Positions 36,486-45,078 of a stretch of 64,000 nucleotides of DNA are shown one piece after another. The position numbers and the translations under genes were made by a program. Every line of letters begins with the position of its first letter. Positions within the stretch are counted from its first letter, which is position 1. Location of the stretch: positions 1,181,501-1,245,500 of the forward strand of contig NZ_FJUR01000001.1 of the NCBI RefSeq assembly GCF_900067135.1. Direction: 5' to 3'. The notes below the pieces were generated by a model. The model was not told the origin of the DNA. It did no database searches and was given only the letters and a program-made list of their open reading frames with translations. The DNA comes from Rhizobium sp. 9140. Its GTDB lineage: Bacteria; Pseudomonadota; Alphaproteobacteria; Rhizobiales; Rhizobiaceae.

Positions 36486-37472
36486 ATGGTGGACAAGGGA
36501 CCAGATCTCGGCGAATTCGGCTATGCGGGCGATGACCGCGTCGTGCCCTTTCAGGTGGAAGGGCTCGATGTGCGCGGTCGCGCCGTCCAGCTCGGGCCGA
36601 TGCTGGACGCTATCCTCGAACGTCACAATTATCCGCTTCCGGTCGCGCGCCTCGTGGCCGAAACGGTGGTGCTGACGGTATTGCTGGGTACCTCGCTGAA
36701 GTTCGATGGCAAGCTGATCATCCAGACGAAGAGCGACGGTCCTGTCGATCTCGTCGTCGCCGATTTCTCGACGCCCGACCGCGTGCGGGCCTATGCCCGC
36801 TACGACGAGGAGGCTTTGGCCAGTGCTATCGAGAAGGGCGAGGCCGATCCGCAGGCCCTTCTCGGACAGGGCGTTCTCGCCTTCACCATCGATCAGGGCG
36901 AGTTCACTCAGCGCTATCAGGGCATCGTGCCGCTCGACGGCGCCTCCCTCGAGGAGATCGCCGGCGTCTATTTCCGTCAGTCGGAGCAGATCCCGACCAA
37001 GGTGCGCCTCGGCGTCGCCGAGCTTCTGGATCGCGACGAGAACGGCAAGCCGCGCCACCGCTGGCGTGCCGGCGGCATGGTCGCGCAGTTCCTGCCGGAA
37101 GCGCCGGACCGCATGCGCCAGCCGGACCTGCATGGTGGCGATGGTGCCGAGAGCTTCGATGGCAGCGTCGATGATCTGTGGGACGAAGCCCGCGTGATGG
37201 TCGAAACGATCGATGCCGACGAACTGACGGACCCGATGGTCGGCACCGAGCGGCTGCTTTTTCGCCTGTTCCATGAGCGCGGCGTGCGGGTCTATCCGCC
37301 GCAGGCGGTCTACGACCAGTGCGCCTGCTCGCGCGAAAAGCTCCGCGATGTCCTCGCCAGCTTCAGCCAGGAGGAGATCGAAAGCACCGTGGAAGATGGC
37401 GTCATTTCGGTGACCTGCGAGTTCTGCTCGACCACATACACCTTCGAGGCGACGGAAGTGCGTCCGCAGTAA
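36486..37472 (+). CDS. hslO: Redox-activated chaperone Hsp33
   Basis: A 328-residue chaperone that holds unfolding proteins under oxidative stress. The zinc redox switch is visible near the C-terminus as QCACSREKL and VTCEFCSTTY (CxC and CxxC). The N-terminal part (RGRAVQLGPMLDAIL, VLLGTSLKFDGKLIIQTKSDGPV) matches the family. ATG 36486 has GAGGAG at 36473-36478 with 7-base spacing; ATGs at 36471 and 36480 lie too near or inside that site. Confidence 0.93.
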   Translation: MVDKGPDLGEFGYAGDDRVVPFQVEGLDVRGRAVQLGPMLDAILERHNYPLPVARLVAETVVLTVLLGTSLKFDGKLIIQTKSDGPVDLVVADFSTPDRVRAYARYDEEALASAIEKGEADPQALLGQGVLAFTIDQGEFTQRYQGIVPLDGASLEEIAGVYFRQSEQIPTKVRLGVAELLDRDENGKPRHRWRAGGMVAQFLPEAPDRMRQPDLHGGDGAESFDGSVDDLWDEARVMVETIDADELTDPMVGTERLLFRLFHERGVRVYPPQAVYDQCACSREKLRDVLASFSQEEIESTVEDGVISVTCEFCSTTYTFEATEVRPQ

Positions 37473-37507
37473 AGGTGCCTGGAGACGTTACGGTTAGACT
37501 GACGCCC

Positions 37508-37525
37508 GACCCCTGTTCTGGGGTC
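37508..37525 (+). terminator. Hairpin after hslO
   Basis: A 6-bp stem GACCCC / GGGGTC with a 6-base loop ends on the apaG stop codon (TCA at 37524-37526 on the plus strand). It separates the convergent hslO and apaG. No T-run. Confidence 0.4.
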
Positions 37526-37916
37526 AGTTCAGCGTGCGGCTGAGGCCCGGCAGATCCAGCGAAAAAGCAGGAATGTCCACCGTGAACGTCTCTCCCTCGG
37601 GCGTCTCCATCGCGTAATGGCCGAACATTACGCCGGATGGTGTGTCGAGCGGGCAGCCGGAGGAATATTCGAACGTATCACCGGGGTTGAGCACCGGCTG
37701 CTCACCGATCACGCCGGGGCCGGTCACCTCGTCGACCTGTCCGTTTTCGTCGGTAATATGCCAGTAGCGCGTCATCAACCGCACGGTCTTGACGGAGCGG
37801 TTGGAGATCAGGATCCGGTAGCCCCACACATAGCGCCCATCCTCGGGATCGGACTGATCCTCCAGATAATAGGGCTCTACGGTGACCTCGATGTCCCGTG
37901 TCAACGCGCGATACAT
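37524..37916 (-). CDS. apaG: ApaG protein
   Basis: A 130-residue single-domain protein of the ApaG/DUF525 family with an immunoglobulin-like fold. The family core [47 protein letters not shown] and [10 protein letters not shown] is complete. Linked in enterobacteria to ApaH and KsgA but its biochemical role is unsettled. Here it lies alone between hslO and metZ. Confidence 0.93.
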   Translation of the reverse strand: MYRALTRDIEVTVEPYYLEDQSDPEDGRYVWGYRILISNRSVKTVRLMTRYWHITDENGQVDEVTGPGVIGEQPVLNPGDTFEYSSGCPLDTPSGVMFGHYAMETPEGETFTVDIPAFSLDLPGLSRTLN

Positions 37917-38012
37917 GATGCAAAACCTTTCCAGTCGCTGAACCTATTCTAGGACCAGATGGTTTCCCGAAGAATAACGCCCGCGGAAAGTGTGTTGCAG
38001 CGCGGCACAAAG

Positions 38013-38040
38013 AAAAATCGCGCCGGTAAAGCGCGATTTT
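38013..38040 (-). terminator. Terminator after metZ
   Basis: A perfect 10-bp stem AAAATCGCGC / GCGCGATTTT with a 7-base loop lies 31 bp after the metZ stop; on the minus strand it runs into TTTTTCTTT. Confidence 0.75.
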
Positions 38041-38070
38041 CAGGCATGATAGCGATCGCAGAAGAGGGAC

Positions 38071-39264
38071 TCAGGCCGAAACGGCCTTGAGTGCCCTGGC
38101 GAAATCCTCGATCAGGTCAGCGCCGTCCTCGATCCCGGCCGAGAGGCGCACGGTGCCGTCGGAAATGCCAAGCTCGGCGCGGGCGTCTTCGGCGAGGTTC
38201 TTGTGCGTCGTCGTCGCCGGATGCGTGATCAGGCTCTTGGCGTCGCCGAGATTGTTGGAGATCTTGACGATCTCGAGAGCATTTTGTAGCGCGAACGCGG
38301 CGTCCTTGCCGCCCTTCATCTCGAAGCAGACCAGCGTGGAGCCGCCCTTCATCTGCTTGGCGATGATATCGGCCTGCGGGTGATCCTTCCGGCCGGGATA
38401 GATCACGCGGGCGACCTGGCTCTGCTCGGCGAGGAAATCGGCAACCTTCGCCGCATTCTCGCTCTGCTGGCGCACGCGCAGCGGCAGGGTCTCGATGCCC
38501 TTCAGCAGCGTCCAGGCGTTGAATGGCGACAGGGCAGGGCCGGTGTGGCGGAAGTAGTCGTGCAGATGCTCGTCGATCCAGTCTTTCGACGAGAGAATGA
38601 CGCCGCCGAGGCAACGGCCCTGGCCATCGATATGCTTGGTGGCGGAATAGACGACGACATGCGCGCCGAGTTCGAGCGGCTTCTGCAGGAGCGGCGTCGC
38701 AAAGACGTTGTCCACCACCAGCTTGGCGCCTGCCCCATCCGCAAGCTTGGCCACCGCAGCGATATCGACCACTTCCAGCGTCGGGTTGGTCGGGCTTTCC
38801 AGAAAGAAGACCTTGGTGTTCGGGCGGATCGCCTTTTCCCAGTTCTCGATGAAGCGACCGTCGACCAGCGTGCATTCGATGCCGTAGGACGGCGCGAGCG
38901 TTTCCACGACCCAGCGGCAGGAGCCGAAGAGTGCGCGGGCCGCAACGATATGGTCGCCCGCCTTCAACTGGCAGAGGATGGCCGCGGAGACCGCTGCCAT
39001 GCCGGAGGCGGTGGCGCGTGCATCTTCGGCGCCTTCCAGCAGGCACATACGCTTTTCGAACATCTCGTTGGTGGGGCTACCGTAGCGGGCATAGATGAAG
39101 CCGTCCGTCTCGCCCTTGAAGCGCGCTTCCGCGGCTTGCGACGTCTCGTAGACGAAGCCCTGCGTTAGGAAGATCGCTTCGGAGGTTTCGCCGTGGCTGG
39201 AGCGGGTGGTGCCGCCGTGAACGAGCTGTGTCGCCGGGCGCCAGGTGTTGTTTGCCGTGCTCAT
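38071..39264 (-). CDS. metZ: O-succinylhomoserine sulfhydrylase
   Basis: A 397-residue PLP enzyme of the Cys/Met metabolism family that makes homocysteine directly from O-succinylhomoserine and sulphide. The PLP Lys lies in VVVYSATKHIDGQGR (about residue 210), with ESPTNPTLEVVDI and the early RYGSPTNEMFEKR. ATG 39264 follows AAGGAG. Preceded by a SAM-II riboswitch with a terminator, so it is shut down when S-adenosylmethionine is abundant. Confidence 0.93.
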   Translation of the reverse strand: MSTANNTWRPATQLVHGGTTRSSHGETSEAIFLTQGFVYETSQAAEARFKGETDGFIYARYGSPTNEMFEKRMCLLEGAEDARATASGMAAVSAAILCQLKAGDHIVAARALFGSCRWVVETLAPSYGIECTLVDGRFIENWEKAIRPNTKVFFLESPTNPTLEVVDIAAVAKLADGAGAKLVVDNVFATPLLQKPLELGAHVVVYSATKHIDGQGRCLGGVILSSKDWIDEHLHDYFRHTGPALSPFNAWTLLKGIETLPLRVRQQSENAAKVADFLAEQSQVARVIYPGRKDHPQADIIAKQMKGGSTLVCFEMKGGKDAAFALQNALEIVKISNNLGDAKSLITHPATTTHKNLAEDARAELGISDGTVRLSAGIEDGADLIEDFARALKAVSA

Positions 39265-39285
39265 CAATTGTCTCCTTCCAGAAAC

Positions 39286-39316
39286 AAAAAAACCGGTCGC
39301 GTAAAGCAGACCGGTT
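39286..39316 (-). terminator. Riboswitch-controlled terminator of metZ
   Basis: On the minus strand AACCGGTC and GACCGGTT form an 8-bp stem with a 10-base loop, followed by TTTTT. It lies between the SAM-II aptamer and the ribosome site. CCGGTCT within its 5' arm can instead pair with AGACCGG at the aptamer's 3' end, an antiterminator. Confidence 0.8.
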
Positions 39317-39323
39317 CGAGCCC

Positions 39324-39376
39324 GGTCTTTTTAGCCATTTGTTTAACGTGGCTGCAAGCCGACCGGCCAAATCACC
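39324..39376 (-). promoter_or_regulatory. SAM-II riboswitch (metA-type) upstream of metZ
   Basis: The minus-strand sequence contains GGTGATTT, then GGCTTGCAGCCACG, TTAAACAAATGG and CTAAAAAG in the order and spacing of the SAM-II consensus, forming the compact pseudoknot that binds S-adenosylmethionine. SAM-II occurs before metA and metZ in alphaproteobacteria. The overlapping terminator suggests transcriptional control. Confidence 0.9.
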
Positions 39377-39461
39377 ACGGGATAAGTTCCCATACGTCTT
39401 CGCCCCGCTTGCGTCAATCGGCCGTATTTGGTTTTGTCGGCCTTCAAAAAAGGATGATGGC

Positions 39462-40556
39462 ATGGCGCGCGAAACGGGCATTCTGGCGGATAGCGCAATC
39501 GCTTCGCTGTTCGAGCAAGGCCGTCTTCTCAGCGAAGGGCCGCTGGACGCGGACCAGATCCAGCCGGCGAGCCTCGACCTGCGGCTCGGCGCCCGGGCCT
39601 TTCGCGTGCGCGCGAGCTTCATGCCGGGGCCGGGGCATCTTGTCGCTGACAAGCTCGACCGCCTGAAACTGCATGTGATCGACTTGAGCGAAGGCGCCGT
39701 TCTCGAAACGGGCTGCGTCTATATCGTGCCCCTGATGGAAAGCCTCGATCTGCCGGCCGTGATGTCGGCTTCGGCCAACCCGAAAAGCTCGACCGGCCGG
39801 CTCGATATCTTCACCCGCGTCATCACCGACCGCGCGCAGGAGTTCGACAAGATCCCGGCCGGCTATCGCGGTCCGCTCTACCTCGAAATCAGCCCGCGCA
39901 CCTTTCCCGTCATCGTGCGGCGCGGCTCGCGCCTGTCGCAGATCCGCTTCCGGATCGGCCACGCGCTGCTGACGGAGACCGAGGTTCTCGAGCTTCACCG
40001 CACGGACACCCTGGTGGCCAGCGATACGCCGAACGTTTCCGGTGCCGGCATCGCATTGTCGATCGACCTCAAGGGCACTGGCCCCGACGGGCTGATCGGC
40101 TATCGCGGCAAGCACCACACGGCCGTGGTGGACGTGGACCGCAAGCGCGCGCATGGAATCTACGATTTCTGGGAGCCGCTCTACAGCCGCGGCGCCGACG
40201 AACTGATCCTCGATCCCGACGAGTTCTACATCCTCGTCTCGCGCGAGGCCGTGCATGTGCCGCCGCTCTTTGCCGCGGAAATGACGCCGTTCGATCCGCT
40301 GGTCGGCGAATTCCGCGTTCATTATGCCGGCTTCTTCGACCCCGGTTTCGGCCACGCACAATCCGGCGGCACCGGCAGCCGTGCCGTGCTCGAAGTGCGC
40401 AGCCACGAGGTACCCTTCATTCTCGAACACGGCCAGATCGTCGGCCGTCTCGTCTATGAACACATGATGGAGCGCCCGAAAGGGCTCTACGGCCTTGGCG
40501 TCGGATCGAACTATCAGGCGCAGGGACTGAAGCTTTCCAAGCATTTTCGTGGCTGA
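39462..40556 (+). CDS. dcd: 2'-deoxycytidine 5'-triphosphate deaminase, two-domain type
   Basis: A 364-residue protein, about twice the length of E. coli Dcd (193 residues), with two tandem dUTPase/Dcd-like domains. N-terminal half: DQIQPASLDLRLGARAFRVR, SASANPKSSTGRLDIFTRVI and PLYLEISPRTFPVIVRRGSRLSQIRF (parts SPRTFPVIV and LSQIRF). C-terminal half: GRLDIF-like core replaced by EMTPFDPLVGEFRVHYAGFFDPGFG. It deaminates dCTP to dUTP for dTMP synthesis. ATG 39462 follows AAAAAAGGATG. The fused form is common in rhizobia. Confidence 0.88.
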   Translation: MARETGILADSAIASLFEQGRLLSEGPLDADQIQPASLDLRLGARAFRVRASFMPGPGHLVADKLDRLKLHVIDLSEGAVLETGCVYIVPLMESLDLPAVMSASANPKSSTGRLDIFTRVITDRAQEFDKIPAGYRGPLYLEISPRTFPVIVRRGSRLSQIRFRIGHALLTETEVLELHRTDTLVASDTPNVSGAGIALSIDLKGTGPDGLIGYRGKHHTAVVDVDRKRAHGIYDFWEPLYSRGADELILDPDEFYILVSREAVHVPPLFAAEMTPFDPLVGEFRVHYAGFFDPGFGHAQSGGTGSRAVLEVRSHEVPFILEHGQIVGRLVYEHMMERPKGLYGLGVGSNYQAQGLKLSKHFRG

Positions 40557-40632
40557 ACAGCGCGTTTCGAAGGCTCGTATCCTTACTTGAGGATTGACTT
40601 GCGATCGCATCTGTTGGATGTCTGGCGCATTG

Positions 40633-40706
40633 GCGGGTGTAGCTCAATGGTAGAGCAGCAGCTTCCCAAGCTGAATACGAGGGTTCGATTCCCTTCACCC
40701 GCTCCA
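40633..40706 (+). tRNA. tRNA-Gly(CCC)
   Basis: A 74-nt tRNA with encoded CCA (40704-40706). Acceptor stem GCGGGTG / CACCCGC, D-arm GCTC-AATGGTA-GAGC, anticodon arm with loop TTCCCAA (anticodon CCC) and T-arm GAGGG-TTCGATT-CCCTT. It reads GGG glycine codons. Confidence 0.95.
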
Positions 40707-40839
40707 ACAAACTCACCGGTTCGAGCGAAGCGGAGTATCACTGAGCCGGTTCCTAAACCAAAATCTTGATCAAAGCGATTTTGCGAAGAAAATTCGGCTT
40801 CGACTTGAAGCTGTCACATTCGGCTCCTATATCTCTCTC

Positions 40840-40977
40840 ATCGGCAAACGGTCGAGCGTTTCGAAAAGAAATGCTCTCGGGTCCGATACAAGCTTTCGTC
40901 GATTTGACCACGGATGTACTGGCAACTTGATAAAAGCGAATGAGGAAGGTCGGTGCGGTTTCGCCCCGGCCTTTTTT
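40840..40977 (+). ncRNA. Possible small RNA or short transcript downstream of tRNA-Gly
   Basis: TTGAAG at 40805-40810 and TATATC at 40828-40833, 17 bp apart, resemble a sigma-70 promoter. About 110 bp later, GGTCGG / CCGGCC at 40948-40971 forms a hairpin followed by six T, a good terminator with no gene before it on this strand. A 19-codon frame (ATG 40871 to stop 40930) lies inside. The 339-bp gap 40707-41045 is less GC-rich than its surroundings. Transcript ends are predicted, not seen. Confidence 0.35.
40946..40977 (+). terminator. Orphan intrinsic terminator
   Basis: AAGGTCGG / CCGGCCTT stem (one G-T pair, one internal mismatch above it) followed by TTTTTATT. No open reading frame of normal size on the plus strand ends here; tRNA-Gly ends 240 bp upstream. 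Confidence 0.7.
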
Positions 40978-41045
40978 ATTGTCTGAGGCGATCTGGAGAT
41001 ATTTCTGGAGATATTGGCGCACATCAAGCGATAGAACCCCGGCGA

Positions 41046-42770
41046 CTAAGCCAGGGTCACGCCATGCAGTCGCGAGAGTTCGTCTCTGACGCTCTCGATC
41101 TCCTGCTCCATCCTCGCCGCATTCCAATCGAGCGCTTGACCGGCAATCTGCGCGATACGGCGAAGGAGGCGGAGCGTTAGCGTGCCCGTGACGGCAAGCG
41201 CCGTGCGGCGAAGCACGACATCGGCGAGCCGTCCCACCTGCTCGTGACGTACGAGATAATCGATCTCGCCCTCGACATGGTCCGGCGCGTCGGGAAGGGA
41301 GGCAGCGCTCGACGCGGCGATGTGCAGGGCAACGGCGCGTGCCGTCGTTCCATAGCGGGCAAAGAGCGCCTCCGTTTGCGCCTGGGGAAGGTCTGACGTC
41401 GCGGCGATATCGGCCACCAGCCGTTTGCGTGCGGCATCGTCACCCGGATAGTCGCGCCCGCCACCGATGGGCATGGCTTCCGTCGAAACCGTGCGCGCCC
41501 GACCAAGACGTTTCAGCACGGTGTCGGCCACCTCTTCCGCATAGCCGCGAAACGTCGTCCATTTTCCGCCGACCAGCGACAGCACGGGGAATGGACGGTC
41601 TCCCGCCGGCTCCAGCACCGGTGTCATATGATCGCGGCTGATCAGCCCGGGGTTCTTTGCATCGTTAGCCGGCAAAGGACGGATGCCGCTATAGGTGTAG
41701 ACGATCTGGCTGCGGTCGAATTGCATCTTCGGCAGGAGCTTGCCGAGGCTCTCCAGCAGATAGTCGATCTCGTCATCCTCGCAGCGCACGCTGTCCGGCT
41801 GGTCGGCCTTGATGTCGGTCGAGCCGACCATCGCACGGCCGAGATAGTCGAAGACGAGGCAGATACGGCCGTCATCGGCCTCGAAGTAGATCATCCGGCC
41901 GGCGAGCTCCTTCAGCAGCGCATCGTGGCGCAGCAGAATGTGCGAGCCCTTGGTGCCGCCGATCATGCGGGAGGTCTCGCCGAGCGTCGCATTGACCGTG
42001 TCGATCCAAGGGCCGCCGGCATTGACCACGAGCTTCGGTTTCACGCGCAACTGCGCACCGTTGAGCAGGCTGGAGATAACCAGCGTATCGCCGGTGCGGC
42101 TTTCCAGACGCGCATGGTTGACGGCGGCGGAGGTAGGACTGGCCGCAAGGCCATCGCGTACCAGTTCGGCCACCAGTCGCTCGGGATGCGTCACGGTCGC
42201 GTCGTAATAGGTGCCGGTGGCCACGATGCGCGGCGTCAGCGCCGGCAGGCTGCGCAGCGATGAGGCTTTGCCCGCCATCGTGTGCCGCGGCATCACCCGC
42301 TGGCGGGCGCCGTAAGCGTCATACATTGAAAGCCCGGTCTTGATCAGAAGCGCACCACGGCTGCGCGGCGTTCCCTTGGCGCCGAAGAGCGTGCGCACGG
42401 CCGACCAGACGCCTTTCGTCCAGGAGAAGATCGGTATGACGGTTGCAAGCGGCTTCACGTAATGCGGCGCGTTGCGCAGCAGCAGGTTGCGCTCATAGGT
42501 GGATTGCGCGACCAGCCGAAGTTCGCCCGTCTCCAGATATTTCAGCCCCCCATGGATCAGCCGCGAGGGTGCGGCACTCGTGCCGGAGCCGTAATCCGAC
42601 TTGTCGAGGATGAGGCAGGTGAGGCCCTGCGCGCAGAGATCGCGAAACAGACCGGCGCCGTTGACCCCCGCGCCGATGATGACGACATCGACGGTGCCGG
42701 TTCTGCCGATCGCTTCCATGCGCTCTGCCATGCCGCCCGGCCAGCGCGTCTCGTTGACGGTATCGCTCAT
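41046..42770 (-). CDS. glpD: FAD-dependent glycerol-3-phosphate dehydrogenase (GlpD-like)
   Basis: A 574-residue flavoprotein that oxidises a polyol phosphate, classically glycerol-3-phosphate to dihydroxyacetone phosphate, at the inner membrane. The FAD fold VDVVIIGAGVNGAGLFRDL is at residues 28-46, followed by SRLIHGGLKYLETGELRLV, then VNAGGPWIDTVN and GGKWTTFRGYAEE; the C-terminal GlpD cap domain is present. Its ATG overlaps the DeoR stop by four bases, so kinase, regulator and dehydrogenase are translated together. A related enzyme, EryB of the erythritol pathway, has the same fold, so the substrate may be another polyol phosphate. Confidence 0.8.
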   Translation of the reverse strand: MSDTVNETRWPGGMAERMEAIGRTGTVDVVIIGAGVNGAGLFRDLCAQGLTCLILDKSDYGSGTSAAPSRLIHGGLKYLETGELRLVAQSTYERNLLLRNAPHYVKPLATVIPIFSWTKGVWSAVRTLFGAKGTPRSRGALLIKTGLSMYDAYGARQRVMPRHTMAGKASSLRSLPALTPRIVATGTYYDATVTHPERLVAELVRDGLAASPTSAAVNHARLESRTGDTLVISSLLNGAQLRVKPKLVVNAGGPWIDTVNATLGETSRMIGGTKGSHILLRHDALLKELAGRMIYFEADDGRICLVFDYLGRAMVGSTDIKADQPDSVRCEDDEIDYLLESLGKLLPKMQFDRSQIVYTYSGIRPLPANDAKNPGLISRDHMTPVLEPAGDRPFPVLSLVGGKWTTFRGYAEEVADTVLKRLGRARTVSTEAMPIGGGRDYPGDDAARKRLVADIAATSDLPQAQTEALFARYGTTARAVALHIAASSAASLPDAPDHVEGEIDYLVRHEQVGRLADVVLRRTALAVTGTLTLRLLRRIAQIAGQALDWNAARMEQEIESVRDELSRLHGVTLA

Positions 42771-43543
42771 GATGTCCTGCCTGTCTTGGTAATGCTGAGG
42801 GGAACGCCGCGTGCAAGAAGATCGGCGCGGACGCTGTCTGCCAGCCGGTCGGTGGCCAGCACGGCATCGAAGGCCGTGAGATCGGCAAAGACGTTCAGGG
42901 CCACCTTGCCGAATTTGGAGGCGTCGAGCAGCAGGATACGGCGTGAGGCCGCGGCCATCATCGCCTGCTTGACCTTGGTCACCTGCGCATCCTGGATGAA
43001 CGCCGTGCCGCCTTCCACCGCCGAGGCCGAGCAGAAGAACACGTTGGCCCGCAACGCTGCCACGGCGCGCTCCGTCGTCAGGCCGATGAAAGCGTTGAAC
43101 GTGCGGTGATAGGTGCCGCCGAGGCAGAGCACCTCGATTTCGTCGTTGTCGATCAGCCGGTTGGTGGAGACAAGCCCGTTGGTGATCACCGTCAGCGGTC
43201 GCACGCCGGCGAGAAGGTCGGCGAGAGCGGCACCGGTGGTGCTGTCGTCGAGCATCACCGCCTGTCCCGGCTCCACATGGGCAAGGGCGGCGCGCGCCAG
43301 CGCTGCCTTCTCCGCCTTGCCGACGGTTTCGCGGTAACGGAAGGCGCTCTCGTAAAGGCCGGATGGCTGAACGGTGACGGTGCCGTGCAGTTTGCGCAGC
43401 ACGCCCTGGTGGGCGAGCCGGTCGACATGGCGGTGGATCGTCATGCGTGACACGCCGAAATGCGTGACGAGATCCTCGATGCGTGCCTGTCCGGCCTGCA
43501 TGATGTAGTCGGCGATCTCGTCCCGGCGCGCATCGGCCTTCAT
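42767..43543 (-). CDS. DeoR-family repressor (GlpR-like)
   Basis: A 258-residue DeoR regulator with an N-terminal HTH (VTHFGVSRMTIHRHVDRLAHQGVLRKLHG, about residues 23-52, listed in parts VTHFGVSRMTIHRH and LAHQGVLRKLHG) and a C-terminal sugar-phosphate sensor domain (MLDDSTTGAALADLL, VITNGLVSTNRL, CLGGTYHR). It sits between the FGGY kinase and GlpD-like genes and overlaps both by four bases (ATGA). It probably represses its own operon and senses the phosphorylated polyol made by the kinase. Confidence 0.87.
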   Translation of the reverse strand: MKADARRDEIADYIMQAGQARIEDLVTHFGVSRMTIHRHVDRLAHQGVLRKLHGTVTVQPSGLYESAFRYRETVGKAEKAALARAALAHVEPGQAVMLDDSTTGAALADLLAGVRPLTVITNGLVSTNRLIDNDEIEVLCLGGTYHRTFNAFIGLTTERAVAALRANVFFCSASAVEGGTAFIQDAQVTKVKQAMMAAASRRILLLDASKFGKVALNVFADLTAFDAVLATDRLADSVRADLLARGVPLSITKTGRTS

Positions 43544-45078
43544 GTCGCAATCGCCTTCCGCGAGCCTTCCGCCAGCCGTTCGATGGCCCGCCAGTGCGGC
43601 TGCATCGCTTCCGCCATCTCGCGGTAAAGGGTGTAACGTGCCGAAAGGGCCGCCCTTCGCTCAGCGTCCGGCGTGTGGCTGCGCAGGATCGTCGTGGTCT
43701 GGCGTGCGCCGGCCTGCGGGCTGTCATAGACGCCGATAGCCGCCCCTGCCGTCAGTGCAGCACCCCAGGCTGCGGCCTCATCCGCCGAGGTCACATGCAC
43801 CGGCAGATCGAGCGCGTCGGCAAACATCTGCGACAGCGCAGGGTTCCGCGCGCCGCCGCCCGAAATCCGCGCCTCCGTGATCGGCATGACGCTCCGCAGG
43901 TCGTCCACATGGGCCTTGTGATTGAAGACGATGCCTTCGAGCACGGCCTTCAGCATGTCGCCGCGACCGTGCCAGCCGTGAACGCCGAAAAAGCCGGCGC
44001 TCGCCGTGCTGCCATAAGGCGAACCGAACAGGTAGGGATGGAACAGAATATCGGACGGACGACCGAAGGCGGCATCGAGTTCCGGCTTCAGAAGCTCATG
44101 AACGCCAATGCTGCCTTTCGCGGCTTCGCTCTGCTCGGCGCGGCAGAACTGGTCGAGGAACCAGTCGTAATTCGCGGTGGATGCCGGGGACACGGCCATG
44201 TTGTTCCACTGCCCGGGCTCGATGGCGCTGCGGCAGTGCCAGCGCGGATCGGTGACCGGCCGGTCCGTCACCACCTCGTTGATCGAATAGGTGCCGGCAA
44301 CGATCGATAGCAAGCCCGTCTCATGCCCGCCGATCCCTAATGCCGAGGCCGTCACGTCGTGCAGCCCGGCAGCGACGGGCGTTCCCTCCAGAAGCCCCGT
44401 CAGCGCGGAGGCCGCCGCCGTGACACCGCCGACGATCGCGGCCGAAGGCGCCATGTCGGGAAGCGCGTTCCATAAGGAATCCAGGCCGAAAAGCGACAGC
44501 GCCTCGCGGTCGAAGGCCTGCGTCGCGACATTCGTGAAGGAAATGCTCGCCTCCGTCCGGTCCGTACCGATCGTGCCGGTCAGGCAGAAGCGGAGCCAGT
44601 CCTTGCAGGCCAGCACATGACCGATGCCGGCGAACCGTTCCGGCTGGTTGTCGCGAATCCAGGCAAGGATGGCCGATGGCGCGGACGCATGCGGAGACTG
44701 GCCGGTGAGTTCGAGCGCCCGCGCGGCGATCTCCGTCGCGTTCCAAGCATCGGACAATGCGCCCGCGCGGCTGTCGAGCGACAGGATGCCAGGCCCGAGC
44801 GGCCGGCTGTCGCGGCCAAGCACATAGACGCCATCGCCATGCGCCGTCGCAGCGACCGCCTTGATGTCGGACGGACGGCAGCCGGCTGTCGTAATCGCTT
44901 CGCGGATCGCCTCGGCCGTAGCAGCCCAGAGCCCATCCATATCGCGCTCCACCCAGCGCGGATGCGGAAGAGACTGCGCGACCCGGCGCCGCGCCACGGA
45001 AATCGGCGTTCCATCCGGCCGGAAGACGACGGCCTTCGTCACGGTCAGCCCATTGTCGATGCCGAGCAGGCAATCCAT
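43540..45078 (-). CDS. FGGY-family carbohydrate kinase
   Basis: A 512-residue sugar kinase, first gene of the operon. It begins LLGIDNGLTVTKAVVFRPDG (phosphate-1 motif) and has AAGLHDVTASALGIGG and RISGGGARNPALSQMFADAL (adenosine motif). The segment SINEVVTDRPVTDPRWHCR and PGQWNNMAVSPASTANYDWF resembles EryA- and LyxK-like polyol/pentulose kinases more than glycerol kinase, whose signature blocks are not seen. ATG 45078 has GGAGG nine bases upstream. With a DeoR regulator and GlpD-like oxidase it forms a small polyol-use operon of unknown substrate. Confidence 0.82.
   Translation of the reverse strand: MDCLLGIDNGLTVTKAVVFRPDGTPISVARRRVAQSLPHPRWVERDMDGLWAATAEAIREAITTAGCRPSDIKAVAATAHGDGVYVLGRDSRPLGPGILSLDSRAGALSDAWNATEIAARALELTGQSPHASAPSAILAWIRDNQPERFAGIGHVLACKDWLRFCLTGTIGTDRTEASISFTNVATQAFDREALSLFGLDSLWNALPDMAPSAAIVGGVTAAASALTGLLEGTPVAAGLHDVTASALGIGGHETGLLSIVAGTYSINEVVTDRPVTDPRWHCRSAIEPGQWNNMAVSPASTANYDWFLDQFCRAEQSEAAKGSIGVHELLKPELDAAFGRPSDILFHPYLFGSPYGSTASAGFFGVHGWHGRGDMLKAVLEGIVFNHKAHVDDLRSVMPITEARISGGGARNPALSQMFADALDLPVHVTSADEAAAWGAALTAGAAIGVYDSPQAGARQTTTILRSHTPDAERRAALSARYTLYREMAEAMQPHWRAIERLAEGSRKAIAT

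Noticed and set aside
34197..37274. A 1025-codon open frame on the minus strand across argD, argF and hslO
   Set aside because: It lies fully antisense to three clear enzymes and reads as His/Arg/Asp-rich low-complexity sequence, as expected for the complement of GC-rich codons.
40753..41127. A 124-codon minus-strand frame beside tRNA-Gly as an integrase remnant
   Set aside because: No tyrosine-recombinase motif is visible, it overlaps the glpD end, and no duplicated tRNA 3' end was found.
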